In this document: positions 22,434 to 32,200 of the stretch, piece by piece
Position numbering within the stretch: the first letter of the stretch is position 1
Layout: each line of letters starts with the position of its first letter
Assembly (NCBI RefSeq): GCF_963576675.1
Contig: NC_088913.1
Coordinates: 92,069,001 to 92,133,000, forward strand
DNA from: Euphorbia lathyris
Taxonomy: Eukaryota > Streptophyta > Magnoliopsida > Malpighiales > Euphorbiaceae
DNA length: 64,000 bases
Direction: 5' to 3'
The notes under the pieces: model-generated
What the model was told of the DNA's origin: nothing
Databases searched by the model: none
The model's input: only the letters and a program-made list of their open reading frames with translations
Made by a program: the position numbers and the translations under genes

Positions 22434-25086
22434 TCACTTGGCCAAATGCCAAGCACCCATAATCTGCTCTAACGACTGCCTATATACAATCGCAGCATCC
22501 TCGTCCAGCTGACTCATGTGATCCAACACAGTTTCACCCCAGCCAGATAATCGACTAACCCACTGTAAAAAGTAAGGAACAAAAAACAAGGTTAATATCA
22601 TTTCACATGTCAGTAAATATCATTTCACATTACTAGACCAGTCAAGAAAAACCAAAAATAACTTACAATCTCACTGTTCGAGCGAGTATAAACAGTCGAT
22701 CCGGGTGCAACAATCTCCGGAAGTAGACAAGGGTGTGAGTGACGGGTGTACCAATGCATGTACTGATCCTCACAATCTGATGGAGTATGTGCTGGAGTGA
22801 ATACAGACAGTATAAGGATGGACGACTGGGGAAAAGAGTCCCAAATACCCTGCACCATCACAGCTGGCACCTCTACACGATACTTCAAACTGGTCCACGG
22901 GCGAACAGCCTTAGAAGGCTGCAATATCGGTCTAGGAATGGTCTGCACATGTCCAAGCTGTCGAAGGCATCGCCCCGGCATGTACGGCTCGATCACATCC
23001 CGATACCGTATCCATCCAGAATATAGAGTCCTCGGGGTCTCAGTAATGGCATCAGGGCCTTACGGCATCCACATGACCTACAGATGTATAAAATTACATT
23101 AACACATACAAGTAATACACAAATTTGTTTTAATTGAACAGTATTTATAATTATAAAGCAAGTATACCTCATCTGCTGTCAACACATCAAGACGGGCACG
23201 AAATGCTCTCAGCCGCTCATCGCTCTTCTCCATCGATATAGATGGCCACAACGAAGCCCTAGGAAGATCCGGGTCAACTTTAACTGCCTCTCGATGTGGC
23301 CTGAAGCAAGGAAAATACTCGTAAATCCAGGACTGGAGCAATGTCATACAACCCGTCATCTGCCCGCAATCTCCTCTGGTAGCAATACCAAGATGACGGT
23401 ATAGATATGCTAGTGCAGCTGATCCCCAAGAAAGTCCAACGGCTCCAGCCGCCGAGTCCTGCACCTCTAACAGACAAGAAGGTCGGATGCGGTCACCACT
23501 CTTGTCTACGAACAAGGTGGAACCGAGCATCAGCCACGTCCAAGCTATAGCCTGGGTCTCTGGAATCCGATCACCTCCACAGTGCTCCATGACGGAAGCG
23601 GCTCGTATACCACCAGAAGCATAATGACGGGCATCTAACTGAACCCGATTCATCCCAAACAAATCCATCACGCACTCCTTAAGCTCATCAATAGTCGCAT
23701 CAGCAGTCACCATGGCACCATCTACGGGGGATGCGCAATATCTCCCACACATCATGCATCAAAATGGTCATCTCGCCAAATGGCATGTGAAATGATGACG
23801 TGTCTGGCTGCCACCGCTCTACAAATGTCATGATCAGAGCAGCATCTATGTGACTGTGCATAATACCAGGTAAATGGAACAAGCCAGATGACTCGATACG
23901 CGACTGAATCGTCCTGGAAGAACCACTGTACCATAATCTCAGCTTCGTGCAATACCCTGATCTGGTATGACACCTAAGGACGCCCCTATCCTGACTGGCC
24001 CATATAGCACATGCAATATGTCCCAAAAAGCTAGGGATCACAGCACCATCAAATGGACCCTCGGGGACGGGGTCCTTCACAACCCAGTCATCCTCTACAC
24101 TCCTCGATCGCTTGCTGCTACCTGAAATTACAACAAACGGTTTACATTAAATTTTTGGTATATTTTTCAATAATCACGATTAACACAAATACAAATAAAC
24201 ACATTTTTTAATTTCTCTTACCAGAAGAAGATGTTGCGGTAGAAGAAAATCGTCCGTCTCGACCCCTCGTCACGACGCCACGATCTATGGGGATAGTATC
24301 ACCACTAGGACGATGCATAGAAGCATCCCCGTCCATGTCTATATCAGCCGCCTCATCCTGTCCCTCAGCACGCTCCGCCTGTGCAGCATGTGCCCTCCGG
24401 GCATCCGCCATGAACCGCTGCTGCTCCGTCCGGTCCCGCCGAGCAGATGCAGTAACAGGACGTGAAGACGTGCGTCTAGGGTCAGCTCCCTCCTGATCCT
24501 GTAATATTATTTATTTAGTATATTCAATTTAACATAATTTTTTTTATATATGTTCGGGTCTGCCTACGCCCGGTCCGTACAAATTTTTTTAAAAAAAATT
24601 CAAAATTTTCCCTTTTTTGGCCTGGGCGGGTGGTTTACACCACCTGCCCTATGGTCCAAACGGGTGTGGCGCACCAGTCGGCCTTAGGGCCGACCAGTGC
24701 GCCGCAAACGTTTGGCCCTTAGACCAAACGGGTGGCGCATGCGCTCCACCATAAGGTGGAGCGCATGCGTTGTACGCGTTCCACCTTAGGTGGAACGCGT
24801 ACGACGAGCGATCCACCGCATGGTGGAGCGCATGCGTCGCGCGTTCCACCTTACGGTGGAGCGCGTGCGCCGTGCGATCCACCATACGGTGGATCGCTCG
24901 ACCCGCACCATCTCTTTCATGCGTTCCACCGTAGGTGGAGATGGTGCGGGTCGCCCGCCTACGTCAAATTCTGGGATTTTAATCCCGAATTTCACCCCGA
25001 TTACTCACGATTTTGATAATTTTTTTTATGGAAATACTTACCGTAATACCCATGTATCCTTTGCCGATGCCTCCTCTTCGTGCCAT
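22434..25086 (-). pseudogene. Plant mobile domain (PMD) protein of the MULE (one frameshift, one stop)
   Basis: Five exons on the minus strand: 25,086-25,042 (MARRGGIGKGYMGIT, GTAAGT donor), 24,498-24,222 (Ala/Arg/Ser-rich linker), 24,121-23,168, 23,077-22,667 and 22,562-22,434, for about 604 codons. Exon 3 has the PMD signature: HIACAIWA, LRCHTRSG, ERWQPDTSSFHMPFGEMT, then LRIPVDG. Exon 4 has the VMWMP and RCLRQLGHVQTIPRP blocks. PMD (aminotransferase-like, plant mobile domain) proteins occur in transposons and as host genes such as MAIL1/MAIN, involved in silencing and genome stability. Lesions: one extra C in a run of five near 23,729 shifts the frame inside exon 3, and TAA follows VMWMP near 23,060. 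Splice phases are consistent once the single base is discounted. Confidence 0.85.
24617..24958. repeat. GC-rich palindrome array in intron 1 of the PMD gene
   Basis: It begins with cctgggcgggtgg, the same phrase that opens the left array. It then carries nested palindromes: 24,736-24,750 with 24,755-24,769 (15 bp arms, perfect), 24,772-24,786 with 24,788-24,802 (15 bp arms, 1 nt centre), gcgatccacc-atac-ggtggatcgc near 24,877, and an outer pair cgacccgcaccatct / agatggtgcgggtcg. The common core is tccacc-nnnn-ggtgga. It lies fully inside the intron 24,499-25,041. Confidence 0.85.
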
Positions 25087-25164
25087 CTCGTTTTTGGTCG
25101 GTTTTTTTTAGAATGGAAAATAAGTTGAGAGGATTTGGAATTTTCAAAACTTATGTTTGAAATA

Positions 25165-25232
25165 ATGAGGAGGGCAAAAGGGTCAATACAGGGTGGTGAA
25201 CCGGAATTTTAGTGCGGTATATAGTCGCCCAC
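25165..25232. repeat. MULE right terminal inverted repeat
   Basis: Imperfect complement of 17,188-17,255. It matches the left end of 51,562-52,207 (GTGGGC-nn-TATATACCGC). Confidence 0.8.
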
Positions 25233-25562
25233 TTTAAAAAATGAGGTTTCAGACCTCATATACACGTTAAGCCCATTTGAAGAAGGAATTTAGGTTTCGG
25301 ACCAATACGGTAATGACACGTGTATCTAGGCTGAGGCTCAAATAATTATAAATAGGAGCTTGGTTCAAAGAAAAAGGTACTCAATTCTACACTCAAACTT
25401 GTGGTTTATTCTCTAAAGCTTGGTATTATCATACTGACTTAAGCATCGAAGATGGTTTATCGGTCTCCAGCCCCCTGTCTAATTGTGTTATCTGAAGAAC
25501 ACCATTTTGTTAACATCGAAACTGTAGATTTTATTTTTTCAAATCCTTAAAGTGTCAAAATG

Positions 25563-26217
25563 CAAGGGCGGAACCAGGGGAGTGGATGGCCGCGGGAGAT
25601 TTGAGAAAACAAAATTTAGTTTTGGTGTCTGGTAATATTATCGAGAGAATGATATTGACTCTACGTAGCATTACTTCAATTTTTAAAGGTAGATGGGATG
25701 GTTAAAGATGTTTACTTCTATTTGAGATGTCATATGTTCAACTCCTTTCAACTTCATTTTCTTTTAGAAAAGTTTTTATTTATTTTAGTTTTATTTTTCA
25801 ATAATTATAAAAACGTGTTACTATTATTAATTAATTTAAATGGACTCTTTATTTTTATTTTGATAACACTTTTGAATTCATTTTTAATATGTCTTTACCA
25901 TTAAAAAAAGTAAACATATTTAATATTCATTTTTTATTATTTCTTTACTATTAATAAAAAAAAAGTAAACATGTTTAATTTTCTATTAGTTCAATGCTAG
26001 TTTCTAAAAAAAAATATCACATTTTTACAGTTATAATGTGTTGGAGGATAATTTTTTTTACAGTTTTACATTTTTACAGTTTCTAAAAGAAAAAATTCCA
26101 GCCCTAACGGGCTGGACTTTGAAAATTTACCATCAACTGTGCAGTTAATTTCAAATTTTTTTTGACGTTTTGATATGTTTGAGCCTCGGATTATCCGGGG
26201 TCTTGGTTCCGCCACTG
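25563..26217. mobile_element. Non-autonomous hAT element, 655 bp
   Basis: Ends caagggcggaaccagggg and the inverse of ccttggttccgccactg-like sequence are flanked by tcaaaatg (25,555-25,562) and tcaaaata (26,218-26,225), an 8 bp duplication with one change. The empty site is in copy 1 at about 12,858-12,876. No coding region. Confidence 0.82.
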
Positions 26218-26424
26218 TCAAAATATAAAATTATAGAAATTTATTTTTTATTTTTTCTTTTTATGGAGCCTTTAGTTCTTTATTTTTTTTTTAAAGAAGA
26301 GGCTATACATTAAATAGAATCAGAATGCTTGAATCATGGAAATGGGCTCTCTTCAATTGAATTGTTGGAGTTTGTTGGACCTAGATGATTGACATTGGGC
26401 TTTTTATTTGAAGATTAAATTTTG

Positions 26425-27010
26425 GGATAAAGTGTAAAAATACCTCTAATATTTATAAATAGGAGCAATTTATCTTTAATGTCTAAAATAGTACAATTGT
26501 ACTCGTAATATTTGACAGCCATGAGCAATTTTACCCTTACCGTTGACAAGTTGGATCAATTTGAGAAATAATTCATCAAACTGTCTTCTCGGTCATGAAT
26601 CTTGTCAGCTACACTTTACATGTACGTCATTTTATCACTCATTAGTAAACAGATCACAAACATATGATTAAACGTGAAAAAATATTAAAAAATATAATGT
26701 ATTTTATACGAATTGGACAAAAAAAATTCAAATATTTCACCGAATTTAAAAATATTAATCTCAAATTCTATTATTAATTCACAAAAAGATATGGGTTTTT
26801 TTTTTAAATCAGCAGACGTGCAATTGGTGCAGAATAAGGAACAAATATCAGAATTTTATAATAATGTCTGAAATTGATCCAACTTGCCAATTTTATGGGT
26901 AAAATTGTTCTTGACTATCAACGTTAGAGGTAAAATTGTATTATTTTAGACGTTAAGGGTAAAATTGCTCCTGACTGTAAACGTTAGGGGTATTTTTACA
27001 CCTTATCCCT
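26425..27010. mobile_element. MITE M2 family (copy in duplication copy 2)
   Basis: Partner of 13,090-13,654 in the duplicated segment. Flanks are taaattttg and tgaattgtg. Non-coding. Confidence 0.65.
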
Positions 27011-28192
27011 TGAATTGTGTAAGACAATGTTGTAAGAAACAAATCGAACATCAAACTGATTTATAGTAATGTCGTGAGTCATTTGAATTACTTGAAAATT
27101 TGAATTGCTTTTTTGAATATATCATTTGAAAATTTGAATTCATTTTTTCAATTCCAACCTAATAAACTTTATGAATTCATTACTGCTATTTTCCCGCTTG
27201 ATTACTATAATTTTCGACGACTTTGACAAAGAAGGAGATCGATTTGGCGATTCTAATGCTGAAAATCGCAAAATGGGAGATGAGATGATCAAGTTGGAAG
27301 AATTTACTGGAAATTGATTTCCGTAATTTCTTTTTACTTTTTACTCTATATTTATCATAGTCAATAAATTGTTATTTTTTTATTTCTCCAAGTCAATAGA
27401 CCGAATCGTCCTAACGATATTTGCGGTCCAAACTCGACAGAAAAGTTAAATAAGGGTTAAATCCATAACAGAATCAATGAGCTAGGGCTTAATATGAAAA
27501 AAATAATTGATCAGTGACTTAATCCTTAAAACAAGTAAAGTTCAAGAACTTAATTATGTTTTTTTTCCTATTTTATTACCTTTTTCTTTTCTTTTTTTAA
27601 TAATTAAAAATAGGTCAACACGGATCTCGGTTGGACTGTTGGATCTCGAGTTGATCCTAATTCTTACTGAATTATTAAAGATTTAATAGACCCATCATGA
27701 CCCACAGTAGAGATCCGTTCAGTTTCTAGTCGGACCAACCAGTCTCGTCCGGATGCGACAACATTGGTAGAGGAAGTTTTGGTGTAAAATTAGAGATTTG
27801 AACCACTTTGAAAGAATATAGATTAAGCTCAAACTGCTAATTTGGTATATATATATATATAGTCTAGCTACGACATGACTATCATATTATACGCAAAATT
27901 TGGGAAACTTTTGTGAAACTTACCTCAAATTTCAGTGAACATCGTTACAATTTTTACCCCACATAAATAAATAAAATATAAGAAAAAAATGGTATAAGGT
28001 ACCAAAATGGACTTGTAGTTTTTGAGAAAATATCAGTTTAGGTCTCGATACCGAAACGTGACGGAGTAATATGAATGACGTTCCGTTATCGAAACCTAAA
28101 TTGTTACTTTTTTTAAATATTAAACCCATATTGGTGCTATTTTGTACGTGGAACCTAAATTGATACTTCCTCAAAAACCATAGACCTATTTG

Positions 28193-28760
28193 GGTAAATT
28201 ACACTCATGGCCACTGAACTTTACCCATTTTAACATTGTGGCCACTGAAATTCTTAACTGTATGACCATTAATATCGGTGGCCACTCATGTTTAATCAAG
28301 TCCTCAAAATAACCGTCAACGACCTCAAAATGAAAATATTCAAGAATTAAAGTTGTTCATAACGACATTCACAATGAAACCACATTTTTTATTTTCCAAA
28401 ATCACATTTTTTTGGAGCTCTCCCTCTAAAAATTCACTATCTCTCTCCTAACCAAACAACACCTAAACAACCTCAAAACGATAATTTTTAAGAATTAAAG
28501 TTCCTTAGAATATCATTAACTCTTCGATTGTTTTATTTTCAGACCGTTAGCGGTCGTTTTGAGGCGTTGAGTGGCCACCAATGTTAAAAAGTGTAAAGTT
28601 TAATGGTCATACTGTCAGGGGCGGATGTAGGGGGAGTCAAAAGGGGCATTTGCCCCCCCTCCCTCAAATCCTGGATTCGCCACTGCATACTGTTAAGAAT
28701 TAAAATCCAGTGGCTACAATGTTAAATAGGTAAAATTCAGTGGCCATGGGTATAATTTAC
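28193..28760. mobile_element. MITE M1 family, complete, with a 70 bp hAT inside
   Basis: Inverted ends gggtaaattacactcatggc / gccatgggtataatttaccc are flanked by gacctattt and ggcctattt (9 bp, one mismatch). The hAT fragment at 28,616-28,685 interrupts it. Confidence 0.75.
28616..28685. mobile_element. Extremely short hAT MITE (70 bp)
   Basis: Starts caggggcggatgtaggggg, ends ggattcgccactg, and is flanked by an exact 8 bp duplication catactgt (28,608-28,615 and 28,686-28,693). The interior is reduced to about 40 bp. Confidence 0.85.
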
Positions 28761-28885
28761 CCGGCCTATTTTGGTACCTTATTCTTAAAAAAAAAAAATT
28801 AAATCATTATCCTCTGCTTAATATACGAGGATACATAAGCTTAATTTTAAATTTCATAGAACCCTACAGGTTTCATTTAATTTGT

Positions 28886-28992
28886 CGATCAAACTGGTAA
28901 ATTACACCCATGGCCATATCATTAAGAATTGAAGTTCAGTGGCCACAATGTTAAAATAGGGAAAGTTCAGTGGCCATGGGTGTAATTTACCC
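28886..28992. mobile_element. M1 MITE internal-deletion remnant
   Basis: Only the two ends of M1 remain, head to head (ggtaaattacacccatggcc and ggccatgggtgtaatttacc), with about 60 bp of the right interior. Confidence 0.6.
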
Positions 28993-29271
28993 CAACTTTA
29001 ACTCTACTCACGAGTTGACTCGCCTGACTCAGTGAGTCATCTTGCAAAATAATGCTTGTCTTGTATTTCTGCTGCAAGTATCATTCTTGAAAATAACAAT
29101 TTTTTTTTTTTGAATTTTAATCTCAGTATGCATATATGAAAGGGAAATACAACTTCTCTACAATAAACAAGTTAAATTTCGATTAGTTTCGTTAATTTAC
29201 GCGAATATTTCCCTCGTACTACTTTCCGATTTCACAGAACAAGCAAAACTAAGTTACTTACAAGAGATTCT

Positions 29272-32200
29272 TCAGACAACATAAACCATTCCGACCTCTA
29301 GAAGTGAAACAGGTGGTACCTTCAACGCGACATCTGGTCCCCGACAGTTCTTTCGGAGGAAATTATACCCGAAATTAATAGCTAATCTCTTCGGAAAAGA
29401 CGACCCTTGTTTTGCTTGAACATGAGAGTGTCCTAGTATAAATGCAGTACCAGCTTGTTGAGCTGCAAATAGATCTTCTAACTCTTCTTTCAAATCGGAT
29501 TGCTGCTGCGTTTCGGAGTCGTCATCGACAGCGAACCTCACTCTTTTCTCTGCTGCACTGATCGGTTCCATTTCGATCACATCGGCCATACTTTCAACCG
29601 TTGAAAATCCACCGGATACACTTGCTGGCTGTACACTCTCCTCGATCTCAAACGCTGGAATGCCCGAAAGCGACATGGTTCCTATAACTGCTAACCTACA
29701 TTCGCTCGTTGATTCGTTAGATCGAGATGCGTAGTCCTCCATCGAGCAGTTGCTCCCTTGCTTTCGATGCCAATCGTATTTCATGAAGTCTGCCAGTCTA
29801 GCTACGAGTTCTGTTTCGAAAGAGTCAACGTCCTGGTGGACATCACGGTATCCATAACGGACAATGCATCTATAAGACCGATGAGATGAAGGTCCGACAC
29901 GTCCGACAAGATACCTCTCGGCAGGGGGCACATAAGGGACAGGCACAGATTTTACGCACACGAAAACAAGGATTCGGTGAAAGGCAGGGAGGTTGGTGAC
30001 AAAGCGGGAGAAATTAGCAGGAATGCCTGAGGTGAGATCGGTGAAAACCAAGCCAATGCCGGGGACACGAGCAATTCCTAAACTCGGACCGAGTGCTAAA
30101 AGCCAGTCTAGTGATACCTTGTTATGAAGGTCGAATTCGTATTTTTTGATTGTGCCGTAATGCCAAACGAACATAACGGTCATGAGGAAGAGGGCTAAGA
30201 GGATCGGAAGCCACGCGCCTTCCGTGAACTTGGTGAGAGAAGCCGAGAAGTAAAGCAATTCAACTGATCCGAAGAAAAGCAGAAACGCAAGTGCAAGAAT
30301 CGGGGGCTTGTTCCAACAAAGGATGATAACTAACGACATAAGACATGTTGTCACTAGCATCACTGTCATCACTGCTAATCCTGCAACATCCGTACAACCG
30401 AATCAGACAATATGTCGCCAAATCCTCGACGGATTGCTGATGCGATGTTCTTTTCACCATTTACATCGCCACAAATTCTCGACTGCCAGCGACTTGTGTT
30501 GATGATGCATCAGCAATCCTAAAGTTCGGGGACTATCAATCGGGGCTTTTAAACCTCGAAACGTTGTAAGTTAAAGTATTGCAAATATGCAACATTCGTA
30601 GAACCGAATCAGACGCCAAATCCTCAACGGATTGCTGAAGTAGTATCCTTTTCACCATTTACATCGCCACAAATTCTCGACTGCCACCGACTTGTGTTGA
30701 TGATGCGGCTGAATGTAAATGGTGAATAGGACATCACATCAGCAATCCTAAAGTTCGGGGACTATCAATCGGTGCTTTTAAACCGCGAAACATGGTAAGT
30801 TAAAGTGTTGCAAATATGCAACATTCGTAGAACCGAATCAGACGCTAAATCCTCGAACAATTGCTGATGTGGTGTTCTTTTCACCATTTACATCGCCACA
30901 AACACCGACCACCCAACAAATTCTCGACTGCCAGCGACTTGTGTTGACGATGCGGCTGAATGTAAATGGTGAATAGGACATCACATCAGCAATCCTAAAG
31001 TTCGGGGACTATCGAGCGGTGCTTTTAAACCTTAAAACATTGCAAATATGCAGCTGGAGTATAGAATATGTGACTTACCGGATGCGTTTCCCATGTGTTT
31101 CGTGTCTCTAAAACCAATAGTCACAGCAATACAGAGGATCATGAGAATCCAATTGACCTCAGGGATATATATCTGTCCGTGTATCTCATCGGAGGTGTGA
31201 ACAACCTTCACTTTCGGGAAGCAGCTAAGCGACTGGCTCTGGTTTATGATAGAGAATGTCCCGCTGATGATTGCTTGACTTCCGACCACAGAAGCAAGAA
31301 TGGCTATAATCAGCACCGGTATCCTCAATTTTTCTGCACGGAAAATTTCAAGTCAATCATGATCGAAGACCAGCGTACAAGTATAAATTGTCTTAAGAAA
31401 AGTAAAGATACTTTCATGGTTGTCTTAAAATGGTCACACAACTTTAATCCGCCTCAATAAAATCATTTATCTTTGAATTTTGTCTCCATAAAATCCCTCT
31501 GACGACTTCAAGAGCAAAAAAACATCAAAAAAGTGACGTGGCTGCCACATAAGCAGTAATCAAGTTTCACCTTTAATTGAAACAACACCTGCCACATAGA
31601 TGACACGTGTTTGTCACCTAGTTGACCGAAACGACGCATGTCAGTTATGTGGCAGCCACGTGTCGTTTTGGTCAGCTGTCTGGCTTGAATTTTTTCAATA
31701 AAATCACTCCGACGACTTTAAGAGCAAAAATACATCGTAAAAGTGACGTGTTTGCCACATCAAGAGCAGTCAACTTTCCCAATTGATCAAACGACAAGTG
31801 TCAGTTAAATGGTAGCCATGTATCATTTTGATCAGCTGGGTGGTTTGAGTTTTGTTTCAATAAAATGACACGTGGTTGCCACTGTTGAAAGTTGACTAGT
31901 GCCAACGTGGAAGTCACGTCATATTTCCGGTGTCCTTTTGCTCTCAAAGTCGCCCGAGTGACTTTATTGACACAAAATTCAATGTTGAATAATTTTATTG
32001 AGACAAATTAAAGTTAATTTACCATTGTGAGATAACCATAAAAGTTCAGTGAACCAATGGTGCATTTAACTCAAAAAGTAATCGTATCCTATCACCTATC
32101 AAATGTAGTAAGGCTCCGTTCATTTTTACTAAAAAAAAAAACTGAAATAATAATATAATCCTTTAAAAATAGCAATAATTAAAATAAAAAGCTTATAAAA

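Larger units (their letters stand above)
17188..25232. mobile_element. Three-gene Mutator-like element (MULE), 8.05 kb
   Basis: Terminal inverted repeats of about 65 bp: the left end starts GGGTATTGCTAAATACCG and the inverted right end starts GTGGGCGACTATATACCG. Both continue through TTYCGKTTCACC and GACC-TTT-CCCT. The flanks are tttaaaaa on both sides (17,180-17,187 and 25,233-25,240): an 8 bp perfect duplication, or 9 bp with one mismatch. Duplication copy 1 at 12,228-12,245 is the empty site. Inside, from the left, are a transposase-OTU gene (+), a 41 bp tandem array, a small unknown ORF (+) and a PMD gene (-). The two outer genes start about 140 bp from each end and converge. Stops and frameshifts show this copy is no longer autonomous. 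Confidence 0.92.
14938..28515. repeat. Tandem segmental duplication, copy 2 (expanded by insertions)
   Basis: Collinear with 10,070-14,937 (anchors listed there). Copy 2 is about 13.6 kb because of private insertions: hAT at 15,666, an about 200 bp MITE at about 16,664-16,870 (gagcccgtttattttacc start), the 8.05 kb MULE at 17,188 and hAT at 25,563. The corresponding uninterrupted sites are in copy 1 at 11,884, 11,932, 12,234 and 12,867. Confidence 0.75.

Noticed and set aside
24649..25128. Frames rich in RSTVRW / HLTVERVRRA repeats
   Set aside because: Palindrome array of the PMD intron, same explanation as the left array.
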